A DNA stretch of 64,000 nucleotides, from assembly GCA_042408445.1 (NCBI GenBank), contig JBHORC010000039.1, forward strand, positions 62,001-126,000, read 5' to 3'. Origin of the DNA: CF-46 sp042408445 (lineage in GTDB: Bacteria > Chloroflexota > Limnocylindria > Limnocylindrales > CSP1-4). The notes under the pieces are model-generated. The model had not been told where the DNA came from. It made no database searches and saw only the letters and a list, made by a program, of their open reading frames with translations. Positions 9,121 through 16,494 of this stretch are shown here, piece by piece. Numbering within the stretch: position 1 is the stretch's first letter; the number at the start of each line of letters is the position of its first letter. Position numbers and translations under genes: made by a program.

Positions 9121-10178
9121 CGGCGGGCGGGGCCACGCGCGAGGCACGGCCCGGAGACGTGCCTTCGGGCGACGCGCGGCAGCCCGATGGAGACGTGCCG
9201 GCCCGCGCGTCGCTCCACCGCGAGGACGGCGTCATTGCGGCGCTGGCCGCGCGCCTGGGCCGGCCGCGGATCCGCGCGATCCGGGACGCGCTGATCCTCG
9301 TCGGGCTCATCTCGCTGCCGTACATCGTCGCGATCAACGCGGCGACGTCGCTGTTCGGCTTCGATGCCCACGCCTACTGGAACGTCAACCTCGCGAACCT
9401 GTACGGCTCGGCGACCGGCAACACGTCGGACCTGGACGCGTTCCGCTACACGCCGGCCGCGGGACAGCTGTTCGCGGTCTTCCACGCGGTGCCCTGGGAG
9501 ATGTTCTTCGCGATCTGGTTCGCGGCGATGATCGGCGCGCTGATCTGGTTGACCGGCTGGACGAGCCTCGTCAGCCTCGCCTTCCCGCCGATCCCGCTCG
9601 AGCTGTACCACGGCAACATCCACCTCTTCATCGCCGTGGCGATCGTCGTCGGGTTCCGCTACCCGGCGGCCTGGGCGTTCGTGGTCCTGACGAAGGTCTC
9701 GCCCGGGGTCGGCGCGCTCTGGTTCGCCTTCCGTGGTGAGTGGCGGAAGTTCGCGATTGCCGTCGGCGCGACGGTCGCGATCGCCGCGGTGAGCTTCGTC
9801 GTCGCGCCGGACCTCTGGCGTCAGTACGTCTCGACGATGGTCGACAACCTCGATTACGACCCCGGCCACCCGTATCCGATCCCGATCCCGCTGCCGATCC
9901 GGATGCTGGCGTCGGCGGCCGTCGTCGCGTGGGGCGCGCGGACGGACCGCCGCTGGACCGTGCCCGTCGCGGCGACCCTCAGCCTGCCGATCATCTGGTT
10001 CCACGGCTTCGCGGTGCTTGTCGCCGCGATCCCGCTCTGGCGCGAGGACCGGGCGCGGGCCCGGGAGCGCGAGGGTCAGACCGTGGGGACGGTGAGCGGT
10101 GATCCCGACCGGCCGGCGGACCGGCGCCGCGTCGACGTCGCCCAGGCCGCGAGCGGCAGGAACAGCATCGGCGCCTGA
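9117..10178 (+). CDS. GT87-like membrane glycosyltransferase
   Basis: 353 residues. A hydrophilic head of about 50 residues precedes the first helix. The loop after it contains FGFDAHAYWNVNLANLY, close to the region holding the catalytic Asp in PimE-type mannosyltransferases. The conserved lysine loop is VLTKVSPGVGALWFAFRGEW, a variant it shares with the protein at 18818-19822. ATG 9117 overlaps the GT2 stop by four bases. The last 103 bases overlap tail to tail with the minus-strand gene at 10076-10891. The shared DNA encodes the hydrophilic tail of this protein, while the other protein ends in a Ser/Arg-rich tail. Confidence 0.85.
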   Translation: MTAGGATREARPGDVPSGDARQPDGDVPARASLHREDGVIAALAARLGRPRIRAIRDALILVGLISLPYIVAINAATSLFGFDAHAYWNVNLANLYGSATGNTSDLDAFRYTPAAGQLFAVFHAVPWEMFFAIWFAAMIGALIWLTGWTSLVSLAFPPIPLELYHGNIHLFIAVAIVVGFRYPAAWAFVVLTKVSPGVGALWFAFRGEWRKFAIAVGATVAIAAVSFVVAPDLWRQYVSTMVDNLDYDPGHPYPIPIPLPIRMLASAAVVAWGARTDRRWTVPVAATLSLPIIWFHGFAVLVAAIPLWREDRARAREREGQTVGTVSGDPDRPADRRRVDVAQAASGRNSIGA

Positions 10179-10891
10179 CCGATCGAGTAGAAGATTCCGC
10201 CGCCGCCCCGGGCGTTCAGCGTCGCGCGGACGAAGTCCGGCCACATCGGCAGGAACGCGAGCGACACCGCCGCGAACACGGCGAGGCCGATCCACCATGG
10301 CCGGCGGTTGGCGCCGAAGAACGCGAAGGGTGCCAGGGTCGGCTTGACGAAGACGAGCACGGACAGCGGTCGCCAGAGGCAGCCGAGCGCCATGAACGCC
10401 ATGAACCAGATCCCGGGGTTGCCGCCGGCGATCACGACGATCGTCGTCGGCCAGGCGAGGCAGAACAGGATCGCCGGCCAGCCCAGCACCGAGGGCCGCA
10501 GCCAGGCGACCACCGCGGCCGTGATCCCGAGCGGGATCGCGTAGTAGAGGAACGCATCGAGCGGCGCCGGCAACAGGGCGAGCGGCGTGAAGACGAGGAG
10601 CATCGGCGGCGGGTAGAGGATGTCGCCGGAGGCGACGTCGTAGGGTCCCGCGAGCTGGTACGGATGGTAGAAGCCGGTCCCGGCGACCCAGCTCCGGGCG
10701 GCATTCGCGTAGAGGACGCGATCGCCATCGATCGGGAAGGCGAGCCGGCCGAGGTTCGTGACGATCTCGATGACCTCGCTCGCGATGAAGACGAGCAGCC
10801 CGACCGAGAGAGCCGTGGCAACGACCCGGACGACGACATTCGCGTCGAGGGCCCTGGTGCTCGCGGCCCGCATCGGGCGGTCCCGGCTCAT
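10076..10891 (-). CDS. Short GT87-like membrane protein, 'KPT-AP' subgroup
   Basis: 271-residue membrane protein. It shows FPIDGDRVLYANAARSWVAG, then ILYPPPMLLVFTPLALLP, and the lysine loop FVKPTLAPFAFFGA. The same KPT-x-AP form appears in the proteins at 15453 and 38861, which are also short (about 250-290 residues). The three therefore form a subgroup that may be a truncated or regulatory variant of full-length GT87 enzymes. ATG 10891 overlaps the upstream gene as ATGA. The 3' end overlaps the convergent gene ending at 10178 by 103 bases. Confidence 0.8.
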   Translation of the reverse strand: MSRDRPMRAASTRALDANVVVRVVATALSVGLLVFIASEVIEIVTNLGRLAFPIDGDRVLYANAARSWVAGTGFYHPYQLAGPYDVASGDILYPPPMLLVFTPLALLPAPLDAFLYYAIPLGITAAVVAWLRPSVLGWPAILFCLAWPTTIVVIAGGNPGIWFMAFMALGCLWRPLSVLVFVKPTLAPFAFFGANRRPWWIGLAVFAAVSLAFLPMWPDFVRATLNARGGGGIFYSIGQAPMLFLPLAAWATSTRRRSAGRSGSPLTVPTV

Positions 10892-11865
10892 CGTCCGACG
10901 CTGTCGCCGGCGCCGGCTGGCACCGGCACGACGGGCGGCGCTGCCCGGACGAGCCCTCGCCACGGCCCCGGATCGCCCGGCCGTCGGAGCCACGGAGCGG
11001 CCGCCGCCGCCGCGATCCCGAGCGTACCGAGATACAGCGCGGGAGAGGCGAGGGCCGCCGCAACGATGGCAACGCTGAAGCCGATCCGATCGTTCACGAG
11101 CAGCCCGACCGCGATGGCAACCGCCGCGCAGACGAGCAGAACTGCCGTCGACGGGATTCCGAGCAGACCGGCCACGGACGTCGGCGAGGGCGCGGATCCC
11201 GGAACGGACGCGAGCCAGTCGAGGTGGTTCTGGAGCCCACCGCCGACCAGCGAGACGACGCCGATCACGACGAGGCCGGCCAGCGTTCCGCCGACCAGCG
11301 GCCACCGGCGGGCGGCGATCGCCCAGAGCAGGACGATCACGGGCGTGAGCTTGATGGCGATCGCGATCGCGAGCAGTCCGCCGGCGATCGCCGGGCGGTC
11401 CCGGAGGAGCCAGACGAGGACCAGCGCGGCGAGGAGGAAGCCGTTCACGTTGCCGGCCAGCGCCTGGACCGCGAGGGACGCGCTCATCACGGCGAGGATC
11501 GCGGCGACGACCAGGCCGCCCCGGATCAGCAGCGGGATCGTCACCGCGACCGTGGCGACGAGGGCGCCGACCCCCCACACGACCATCGCCCGCTCGCCGA
11601 GCAGCGCGAGCGGCCGCCAGGTGACGGCCACGGGCGGCGGGGCGAGGAGCGGAACCGTCCAGTACGGCGGAGCGAGGAACACGGCGCGATCGCCCGGCGA
11701 CAGCGCGTAGAGCGCGTGGCCGGCGTTCAGCCGCTCCCCGGCCGCGAGGTAGTTCCACGCGTCGCTGCCCTCCGTCGTCGGCGCGAACCCGAGCGCACGG
11801 AACACGATCGCCCAGACGACGATCGAGACGGCGACGAGAACGACCCAGACGGCGGCGCGGAGCAT
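10888..11865 (-). CDS. GT87-like membrane glycosyltransferase
   Basis: 325 residues. The first helix (VVLVAVSIVVWAIVFRALG) is followed by TTEGSDAWNYLAAGERLNAG, VFLAPPYWTVPLLAPP and the lysine loop AIKLTPVIVLLWAIAARRW. The last segment is a Pro/Ala/Val-rich tail. I place the start at the ATG at 11865, seven bases after a TAGGGT box (11873-11878). The alternative GTG at 11874 would sit inside that box and add three residues. It is coupled to the short GT87-like gene downstream. Substrate unknown. Confidence 0.8.
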   Translation of the reverse strand: MLRAAVWVVLVAVSIVVWAIVFRALGFAPTTEGSDAWNYLAAGERLNAGHALYALSPGDRAVFLAPPYWTVPLLAPPPVAVTWRPLALLGERAMVVWGVGALVATVAVTIPLLIRGGLVVAAILAVMSASLAVQALAGNVNGFLLAALVLVWLLRDRPAIAGGLLAIAIAIKLTPVIVLLWAIAARRWPLVGGTLAGLVVIGVVSLVGGGLQNHLDWLASVPGSAPSPTSVAGLLGIPSTAVLLVCAAVAIAVGLLVNDRIGFSVAIVAAALASPALYLGTLGIAAAAAAPWLRRPGDPGPWRGLVRAAPPVVPVPAGAGDSVGR

Positions 11866-11872
11866 CGAGGCC

Positions 11873-11878
11873 ACCCTA
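11873..11878 (-). promoter_or_regulatory. -10 box (TAGGGT) for the 11865 gene
   Basis: TAGGGT on the minus strand, seven bases before the ATG at 11865. It decides between that ATG and the GTG at 11874. Confidence 0.5.
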
Positions 11879-11962
11879 AACGATCCCGGTGCCGGATCGA
11901 CGACCCGGACGGTTCAGGACGACAGGACCATCCGGTCGCTGCCTCCCCCGGAATCGCGCGGC

Positions 11963-11968
11963 TAGACT
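11963..11968 (+). promoter_or_regulatory. -10 box (TAGACT) upstream of the 12020 gene
   Basis: TAGACT at 11963-11968 predicts a transcript start near 11975 and a leader of about 45 bases, which contains AGGAG at 12007-12011. Unlike most boxes in this window it drives a gene with a normal leader. Confidence 0.5.
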
Positions 11969-12019
11969 TCGGCCGCCGAGCGGTGCAGCCGAGCACCGAC
12001 CGCAGCAGGAGATCATCCG

Positions 12020-13162
12020 ACGGCCGAGCGAACCGCTCCAACCGGGCTCGATGGCAGCACGCTCGCCCGTGCCGCCCTGCCGATCCTCGCGATCGCGTCC
12101 CTCGTCGTGGTCTCCGGCCTGGTCGTGATGGCGGCTGTTGCCGCGGGCACATTCGGGTTCGACTTCCTCGCCTATCACCAGGCAGCGACGCGCGTCCTCG
12201 ACGGCCAGCGCCTCTATGACCCGTCCGTCCAGCAGACCGGCGGCTTCGGGCTGTTCTACTACCCGCCGCCGTTCGTGTTCCTCGTCCTGCCGTTTGCGCT
12301 CCTGCCGGCGGCCGCCGCGACGTGGCTCTGGCTGGCCGTCTCGGTCGCGATGCTCGTGGCGGCGATCGCCATCCTGCCGGTCCGAGCGGAGGTTCGCTGG
12401 GGCGTGCTCCTGCTCGGCGGCCTCTCCTGGCCGGTCGCCTACGCGCTCAAGCTGGGCCAAGTCGGGCCGCTCCTGCTCCTCCTGTTCGCGATCGCGTGGC
12501 GGACAATCGATCGACCCGTCGCGTTCGGCCTGGCGGGCGCGCTCGGCGCGATCGTGAAGATCCAGCCCGGCCTGATCGTCGCGTGGGCCCTCCTGACGCG
12601 ACGCATTGCCGCCGTCCTCGTCGCCGCGGTGACGCTCCTCATCGTCGCGATCGGCACGACCGCGCTCCTCGGCGGGGTCGCTGTGTGGCAGGACTACCTC
12701 GCGTTGCTCCGGAACGTCAGCGACCCGATCACGACGCCGCACAACTTCACGCCCGGCGCCGCCGCGTTCCAGGCCGGCTTCGGCACCGGAACGGCAACGA
12801 TCATCCAGCTGGCGAGCTCCGCGCTCGTTGTCGTAGCCGTCGTGTTCGCGGCGGTCCGGACGCGCCCGGACGCCTCGCTGCTCGTCGCGATCGTCGCCAG
12901 CCAGCTGCTGTCGCCCGTGCTCTGGGACCATTACGCGATGCTCCTGCTCCTGCCGACCGCCTGGCTTCTCGAGCGGCGGCAGTGGTGGGCGATCGCGATC
13001 CCGCTCGTCACCTCCGCGGCGACGCTCGTCGTCAACCTTCCGCCCGCGATCTACCCCGTCGTGTTCTGGGTCGCGCTGCTCGGCGTGCTCGCTGTCGGCC
13101 TGGCGGAAGGACGCCGGGACGGAGCCGGCGGCCGGGCGGACGCGATCGCCACCGCCCCGTGA
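12020..13162 (+). CDS. GT87-like membrane glycosyltransferase with apparent ACG start
   Basis: The reading frame is open from 11966, but no ATG, GTG or TTG occurs until GTG 12107, which already lies inside the first membrane helix (LPILAIASLVVVSGLVVMAA). A good AGGAG at 12007-12011 stands 8 bases before ACG 12020, giving a 380-residue protein that begins TAERTAPTGLDG. Either ACG is used, or ATG was mutated or misread. The protein has FGFDFLAYHQAATRVLDGQ, FYYPPPFVFLVLPFALLP and the lysine loop IVKIQPGLIVAWALLTRR, all typical of GT87. The stop overlaps the next gene as GTGA. Confidence 0.75.
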   Translation, partial: TAERTAPTGLDGSTLARAALPILAIASLVVVSGLVVMAAVAAGTFGFDFLAYHQAATRVLDGQRLYDPSVQQTGGFGLFYYPPPFVFLVLPFALLPAAAATWLWLAVSVAMLVAAIAILPVRAEVRWGVLLLGGLSWPVAYALKLGQVGPLLLLLFAIAWRTIDRPVAFGLAGALGAIVKIQPGLIVAWALLTRRIAAVLVAAVTLLIVAIGTTALLGGVAVWQDYLALLRNVSDPITTPHNFTPGAAAFQAGFGTGTATIIQLASSALVVVAVVFAAVRTRPDASLLVAIVASQLLSPVLWDHYAMLLLLPTAWLLERRQWWAIAIPLVTSAATLVVNLPPAIYPVVFWVALLGVLAVGLAEGRRDGAGGRADAIATAP

Positions 13163-14427
13163 GCGCTCGAACGCCCAGCGTCGTCCGCGTCCGGCCGGCG
13201 AGCGCCATTCCCCAGGGATTCGACCGCAGCGTCCTGGTCGGGCTCGCCGTGATGGTCGTCGCGGCCCTTGTCTATTGGCTGTCGAACCGCTTCTACGACG
13301 CGATGCGGGGCGACTTCTTCTACCTCGCCGACGCGTTCCTCCACGGCCGCGCCTGGCTCGATGTCCGGCTCGGGCCGCAGGACGTGATCCTCCGCGACGG
13401 CCGGATCTACGTGCCGTTCGCCCCGTTCCCGGCGATGGCCCTGATGCCGATCGTCGCGTTGACCGGGCCCGTGGTGGCCGATCAGTGGGAGACCGGCATC
13501 AACGCCGCCCTCGCCGCGGCGACGGTCGGCCTCGGCTGGTGGTTCGCCGGCCGCGCCGGCGTTCGGTCCCTCGTCGACCGGATCCTGCTCGTCGTCCTGT
13601 TCGGCTTCTCCACCCAGATCTGGTGGATCACGACTCGCGGCGGTGTCTGGCACACCGGCCAGCTGATCGCGACGATCCTGACCCTCGCGATCCTCATCGA
13701 GCTGTGGGGCAAGCAGCGCGGCTTCCTCGTGGGCCTGCTCGCGGGTGCCGCGTTCCTGAGCCGCGCGCCCCTCGCGTTCGCGATCCCGTTCTACGCGCTG
13801 CTGATGGCCGGTCCGCTCGTCTGGGAGCCGCGCCGCTGGCCGTGGCGGCGGTGGCTGGCCCTCGTGATTGGCGTGCTGCCGTCGATCCTGTTCTTCTTCT
13901 GGTACAACGCCGTCCGGTTCGGGTCGCCGCTGGAGTCCGGCTACGCCCTCGCCGTCCTGCCGCCGTTCCTCGAGGCGCAGCGGCAGCTCGGGCTCTTCTC
14001 CACGGCCCACATCGGCATGAACATCGACTATCTCTTCACGAAGCTGCCGCAGTTCGTGCCGGAGTTCCCGTTCCTCGTGCCGGACGGCCTCGGCATGTCG
14101 ATCCTGCTCACCAGCCCCGGCCTGCTCTATGCGGTCCGCGCCCCGTGGCGCGCGTCCAGGGCGTGGTGGCTGCTCGGCGCGGCGCTGCTCGTCCTGGTGC
14201 CGACGCTCCTCTACTACGGCGGCGGATGGCTGCAGTTCGGCTATCGCTACGCGCTCGACTCGATCCCGTTCGTCTGGGCGCTGTGCGTCCTCGCGGCTGC
14301 TCGGGACGAAGGCCTCCGTGAACGGGTGGGCCGGGCCGGCGTGGCGATCGGCTGGGGTTGGCGGCTGCTGATCGTCGGCGGCGTCCTCGTCATGGCGGAC
14401 AGCGTCTACTGGGCGTACCACATGTGA
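13159..14427 (+). CDS. Polytopic membrane protein, GT-C/GT39-like
   Basis: 422 residues, with a GTG start at 13159 overlapping the previous stop as GTGA. After the first helix comes FYDAMRGDFFYLADAFLHGR, a loop with acidic residues, then FAPFPAMALMPIVAL. The middle contains WWITTRGGVWHTGQL and AAFLSRAPLAFAIPFYALL. The C-terminal part has GSPLESGYALAVLPPF and GGGWLQFGYRYALDSIPF. This pattern differs from the GT87 proteins nearby and resembles GT39/ArnT-like proteins of unknown acceptor. There is no long soluble C-terminal domain. Translational coupling ties it to the 12020 gene. Confidence 0.75.
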   Translation: MSARTPSVVRVRPASAIPQGFDRSVLVGLAVMVVAALVYWLSNRFYDAMRGDFFYLADAFLHGRAWLDVRLGPQDVILRDGRIYVPFAPFPAMALMPIVALTGPVVADQWETGINAALAAATVGLGWWFAGRAGVRSLVDRILLVVLFGFSTQIWWITTRGGVWHTGQLIATILTLAILIELWGKQRGFLVGLLAGAAFLSRAPLAFAIPFYALLMAGPLVWEPRRWPWRRWLALVIGVLPSILFFFWYNAVRFGSPLESGYALAVLPPFLEAQRQLGLFSTAHIGMNIDYLFTKLPQFVPEFPFLVPDGLGMSILLTSPGLLYAVRAPWRASRAWWLLGAALLVLVPTLLYYGGGWLQFGYRYALDSIPFVWALCVLAAARDEGLRERVGRAGVAIGWGWRLLIVGGVLVMADSVYWAYHM

Positions 14428-14437
14428 GCCGGCTCGC

Positions 14438-15463
14438 ATGACGACCAGCACGGGCGCCGGACGCGGTAACGAGCCGGAGCGTACGCGGACGCCGGGGGCG
14501 GGAGCGTTGCGAACCGGCCTCTCCGGCGACGGCATCGTCCGCCTGCTGCCGCTCGTCCTCGCGGCGTGGTTCGTCGCGATCTCCGCGATGCGGCTCGCCC
14601 TGATCGTTCCGGGCGGGGCCGGCTTCGACGGTCGCCTGTATCGGGCGGCCACGGTGGCCTGGCTGAACGGCGGCGATCCGTGGGCGGTCTCGCAGGGCGG
14701 GGTCTACTTCGCGGCGCCACCCCCGTCACTGATCCCGATGATCCCGTTCGCCCTCCTGCCGGAGGGCGTCGCCACCGGCCTGCTCCTCGTCCTGGCCGTC
14801 GGGGCGTCGATCTGGGCGATCCGTCGCCTCCGGGCGCCGATCTGGTGGCTCGCCTTTCCGCCCCTCGTCGACGGGATCTGGAACGCGAACCCGCACGTGT
14901 TCGTGGTCCCGCTCGTGCTGGCCGGTCTCGGGCCGCTTGCGGTCGTCGTCAAGGTCTACGCCGGCGTCCCGCTCCTCGGCCTGCTGCGGCTCCGCGCGCT
15001 GATGGTGGCCGCGGCCCTGATCGCGATCACGGCTCCGTTCCTGCCGTGGGGCCGCTTCGTGAACGAGCTGCCGACGATCCTGCTCCAGCTCCGCCTCCAG
15101 TCGGACGGCGGCCTGAGCATCACCGCCCTGCCGATGCCGTGGCTTCTTGTCGCCGGAGCCGCCGCGGTCGCGGCGCTCGTCGTGATCGGCCGCGAGCGAG
15201 CGGCCTGGCTCGCGGTCCCGGTGCTCTGGCCGTCCACGCAGTGGTACTACGCGTCCGTCGCGATCCCCGGTCTTGTCCGGCCGGCGACGTCACTCATCGC
15301 CGGCGCGATCCTTGCGGTTCCCCTGAGCCAGGGCCCGCTGATCGCGGTCGTGGTGCTCGCCACGGTCGAGCTGGGGGCCCGGGCTCGTCGCCCGATCGCG
15401 CTCCGAAACGCCATCGCCGGCGAACCGCCGAGGCGGACGATCGAGTCAGGCGATGTCCCCTGA
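14438..15463 (+). CDS. GT87-like membrane protein
   Basis: 341 residues, beginning 10 bases after the previous stop. A polar head of about 30 residues precedes the first helix. The loop after it reads GFDGRLYRAATVAWLNGGDPW, followed by FAAPPPSLIPMIPFALLP. The lysine loop is VVVKVYAGVPLLGLLRLR, in which the usual proline is missing; the protein at 35256 has ALKVYALVP at the same place. WPSTQWYYASVAIPGLV is also shared with that protein (WPAAEYHLATMAIPVA), so the two form a second subgroup. The last 11 bases overlap the next gene. Confidence 0.8.
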   Translation: MTTSTGAGRGNEPERTRTPGAGALRTGLSGDGIVRLLPLVLAAWFVAISAMRLALIVPGGAGFDGRLYRAATVAWLNGGDPWAVSQGGVYFAAPPPSLIPMIPFALLPEGVATGLLLVLAVGASIWAIRRLRAPIWWLAFPPLVDGIWNANPHVFVVPLVLAGLGPLAVVVKVYAGVPLLGLLRLRALMVAAALIAITAPFLPWGRFVNELPTILLQLRLQSDGGLSITALPMPWLLVAGAAAVAALVVIGRERAAWLAVPVLWPSTQWYYASVAIPGLVRPATSLIAGAILAVPLSQGPLIAVVVLATVELGARARRPIALRNAIAGEPPRRTIESGDVP

Positions 15464-16328
15464 CGACCGGGTCATCGACCCATCCCGGGGCGCCGCTAGC
15501 CTCGCCGTCACGAGAGCCGCCGGCACCCGGCGGGCATCAATCGCGAGCGCAGGAGCCGTGGCGACACCGATCGAGCTGACAAAGGGCGTGGGCTGGCGCA
15601 GAGGCGTCCGGTCCGGTCACGCATTTCGCCTCGTCGCGACCGGCAGCGTCGCCCTCGTCGTTCTCCGCGCCGTCATCTACTACCTCCGGATCCCGGATTC
15701 GGCCGGCTCGGTCGGCGTCGATTTCCGGCTCTACGTCGGTGCGGCCTCCCGCTGGCTTCAGACGGGCGTCTTCTATGAGCCGGCGCAGGTCGCCGGCCCG
15801 TACCACGTCCACTCCCTGCCGGCGATCCTCTACCCGCCCGTCATCCTCCCGATGCTCCTCCCGTTCACCGTGCTCCCCGCCGTCCTTTTCTGGCTCATTC
15901 CCGCGGCGCTGACGCTCGCCGCGTTCGTCCGGATGCGACCGGCGGCCTGGAGCATCTGGGTCATGGCGGTGCTCGGCGCCACGGACTTCGTCCAGGGTCC
16001 GATCTTCTGGGGCACGCCCGTCTTCTGGCTGATGCCGGTCGTCGCGTGGGGGTTCCTGCTCGGCTGGCCGGCCCCGATCGTGTTCCTGAAGCCGACCCTG
16101 GCGCCCTTCGCGCTCGCGGGCCTCACCCGGCCACGCGCCTTCGTCGCGGGACTCATCGGCCTCGCCCTCGTGTCGATCCCGTTCTGGCCCCTGTGGCTCG
16201 ACTGGCTCGCGGTGATCCGGAACTCCGATCTCGACTGGACCTACGGCCTCTCACAGGTCGCCCTCCTCCTCGTTCCGACCGTCGCCTGGCTCGGGCGGAC
16301 GCGATCGCGGGGAGCCACGCCCGCCTGA
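15453..16328 (+). CDS. Short GT87-like membrane protein, 'KPT-AP' subgroup
   Basis: Up to 291 residues. It has the VGVDFRLYVGAASRWLQTG loop, ILYPPVILPMLLPFTVLP, and the lysine loop FLKPTLAPFALAGLTRPRA shared with the proteins at 10076 and 38861. The start is uncertain. The ATG at 15453 overlaps the previous gene by 11 bases and gives a 60-residue polar head. However, a TAGCCT box at about 15496 and a GGAG just ahead of GTG 15558 suggest a shorter 256-residue form, which would match the size of its two relatives. Confidence 0.75.
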   Translation: MSPDDRVIDPSRGAASLAVTRAAGTRRASIASAGAVATPIELTKGVGWRRGVRSGHAFRLVATGSVALVVLRAVIYYLRIPDSAGSVGVDFRLYVGAASRWLQTGVFYEPAQVAGPYHVHSLPAILYPPVILPMLLPFTVLPAVLFWLIPAALTLAAFVRMRPAAWSIWVMAVLGATDFVQGPIFWGTPVFWLMPVVAWGFLLGWPAPIVFLKPTLAPFALAGLTRPRAFVAGLIGLALVSIPFWPLWLDWLAVIRNSDLDWTYGLSQVALLLVPTVAWLGRTRSRGATPA

Positions 16329-16403
16329 TCGGCGTGCGTGGGCACGCGGACTTCAAGCGCCGCCCGCGCGTGCTCCGCCCTCGCGACTGCCACTCAGTCG
16401 AAA

Positions 16404-16418
16404 GGCGCGCGACGCGCC
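16404..16418 (+). other. GC-rich hairpin between convergently spaced units
   Basis: GGCGCG-CGA-CGCGCC forms a 6-bp stem with a three-base loop in the 166-base gap before the 16495 gene. No T-tract follows, so it is not an obvious intrinsic terminator. The rest of the gap shows no gene. Confidence 0.35.
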
Positions 16419-16494
16419 ACGGGCTGCGTCCTCTCGACGGCCGTGGGAAACTGCCCGCCACTGCCCTTCCTTCCCGCGTCCCCCAGAGGCAACG

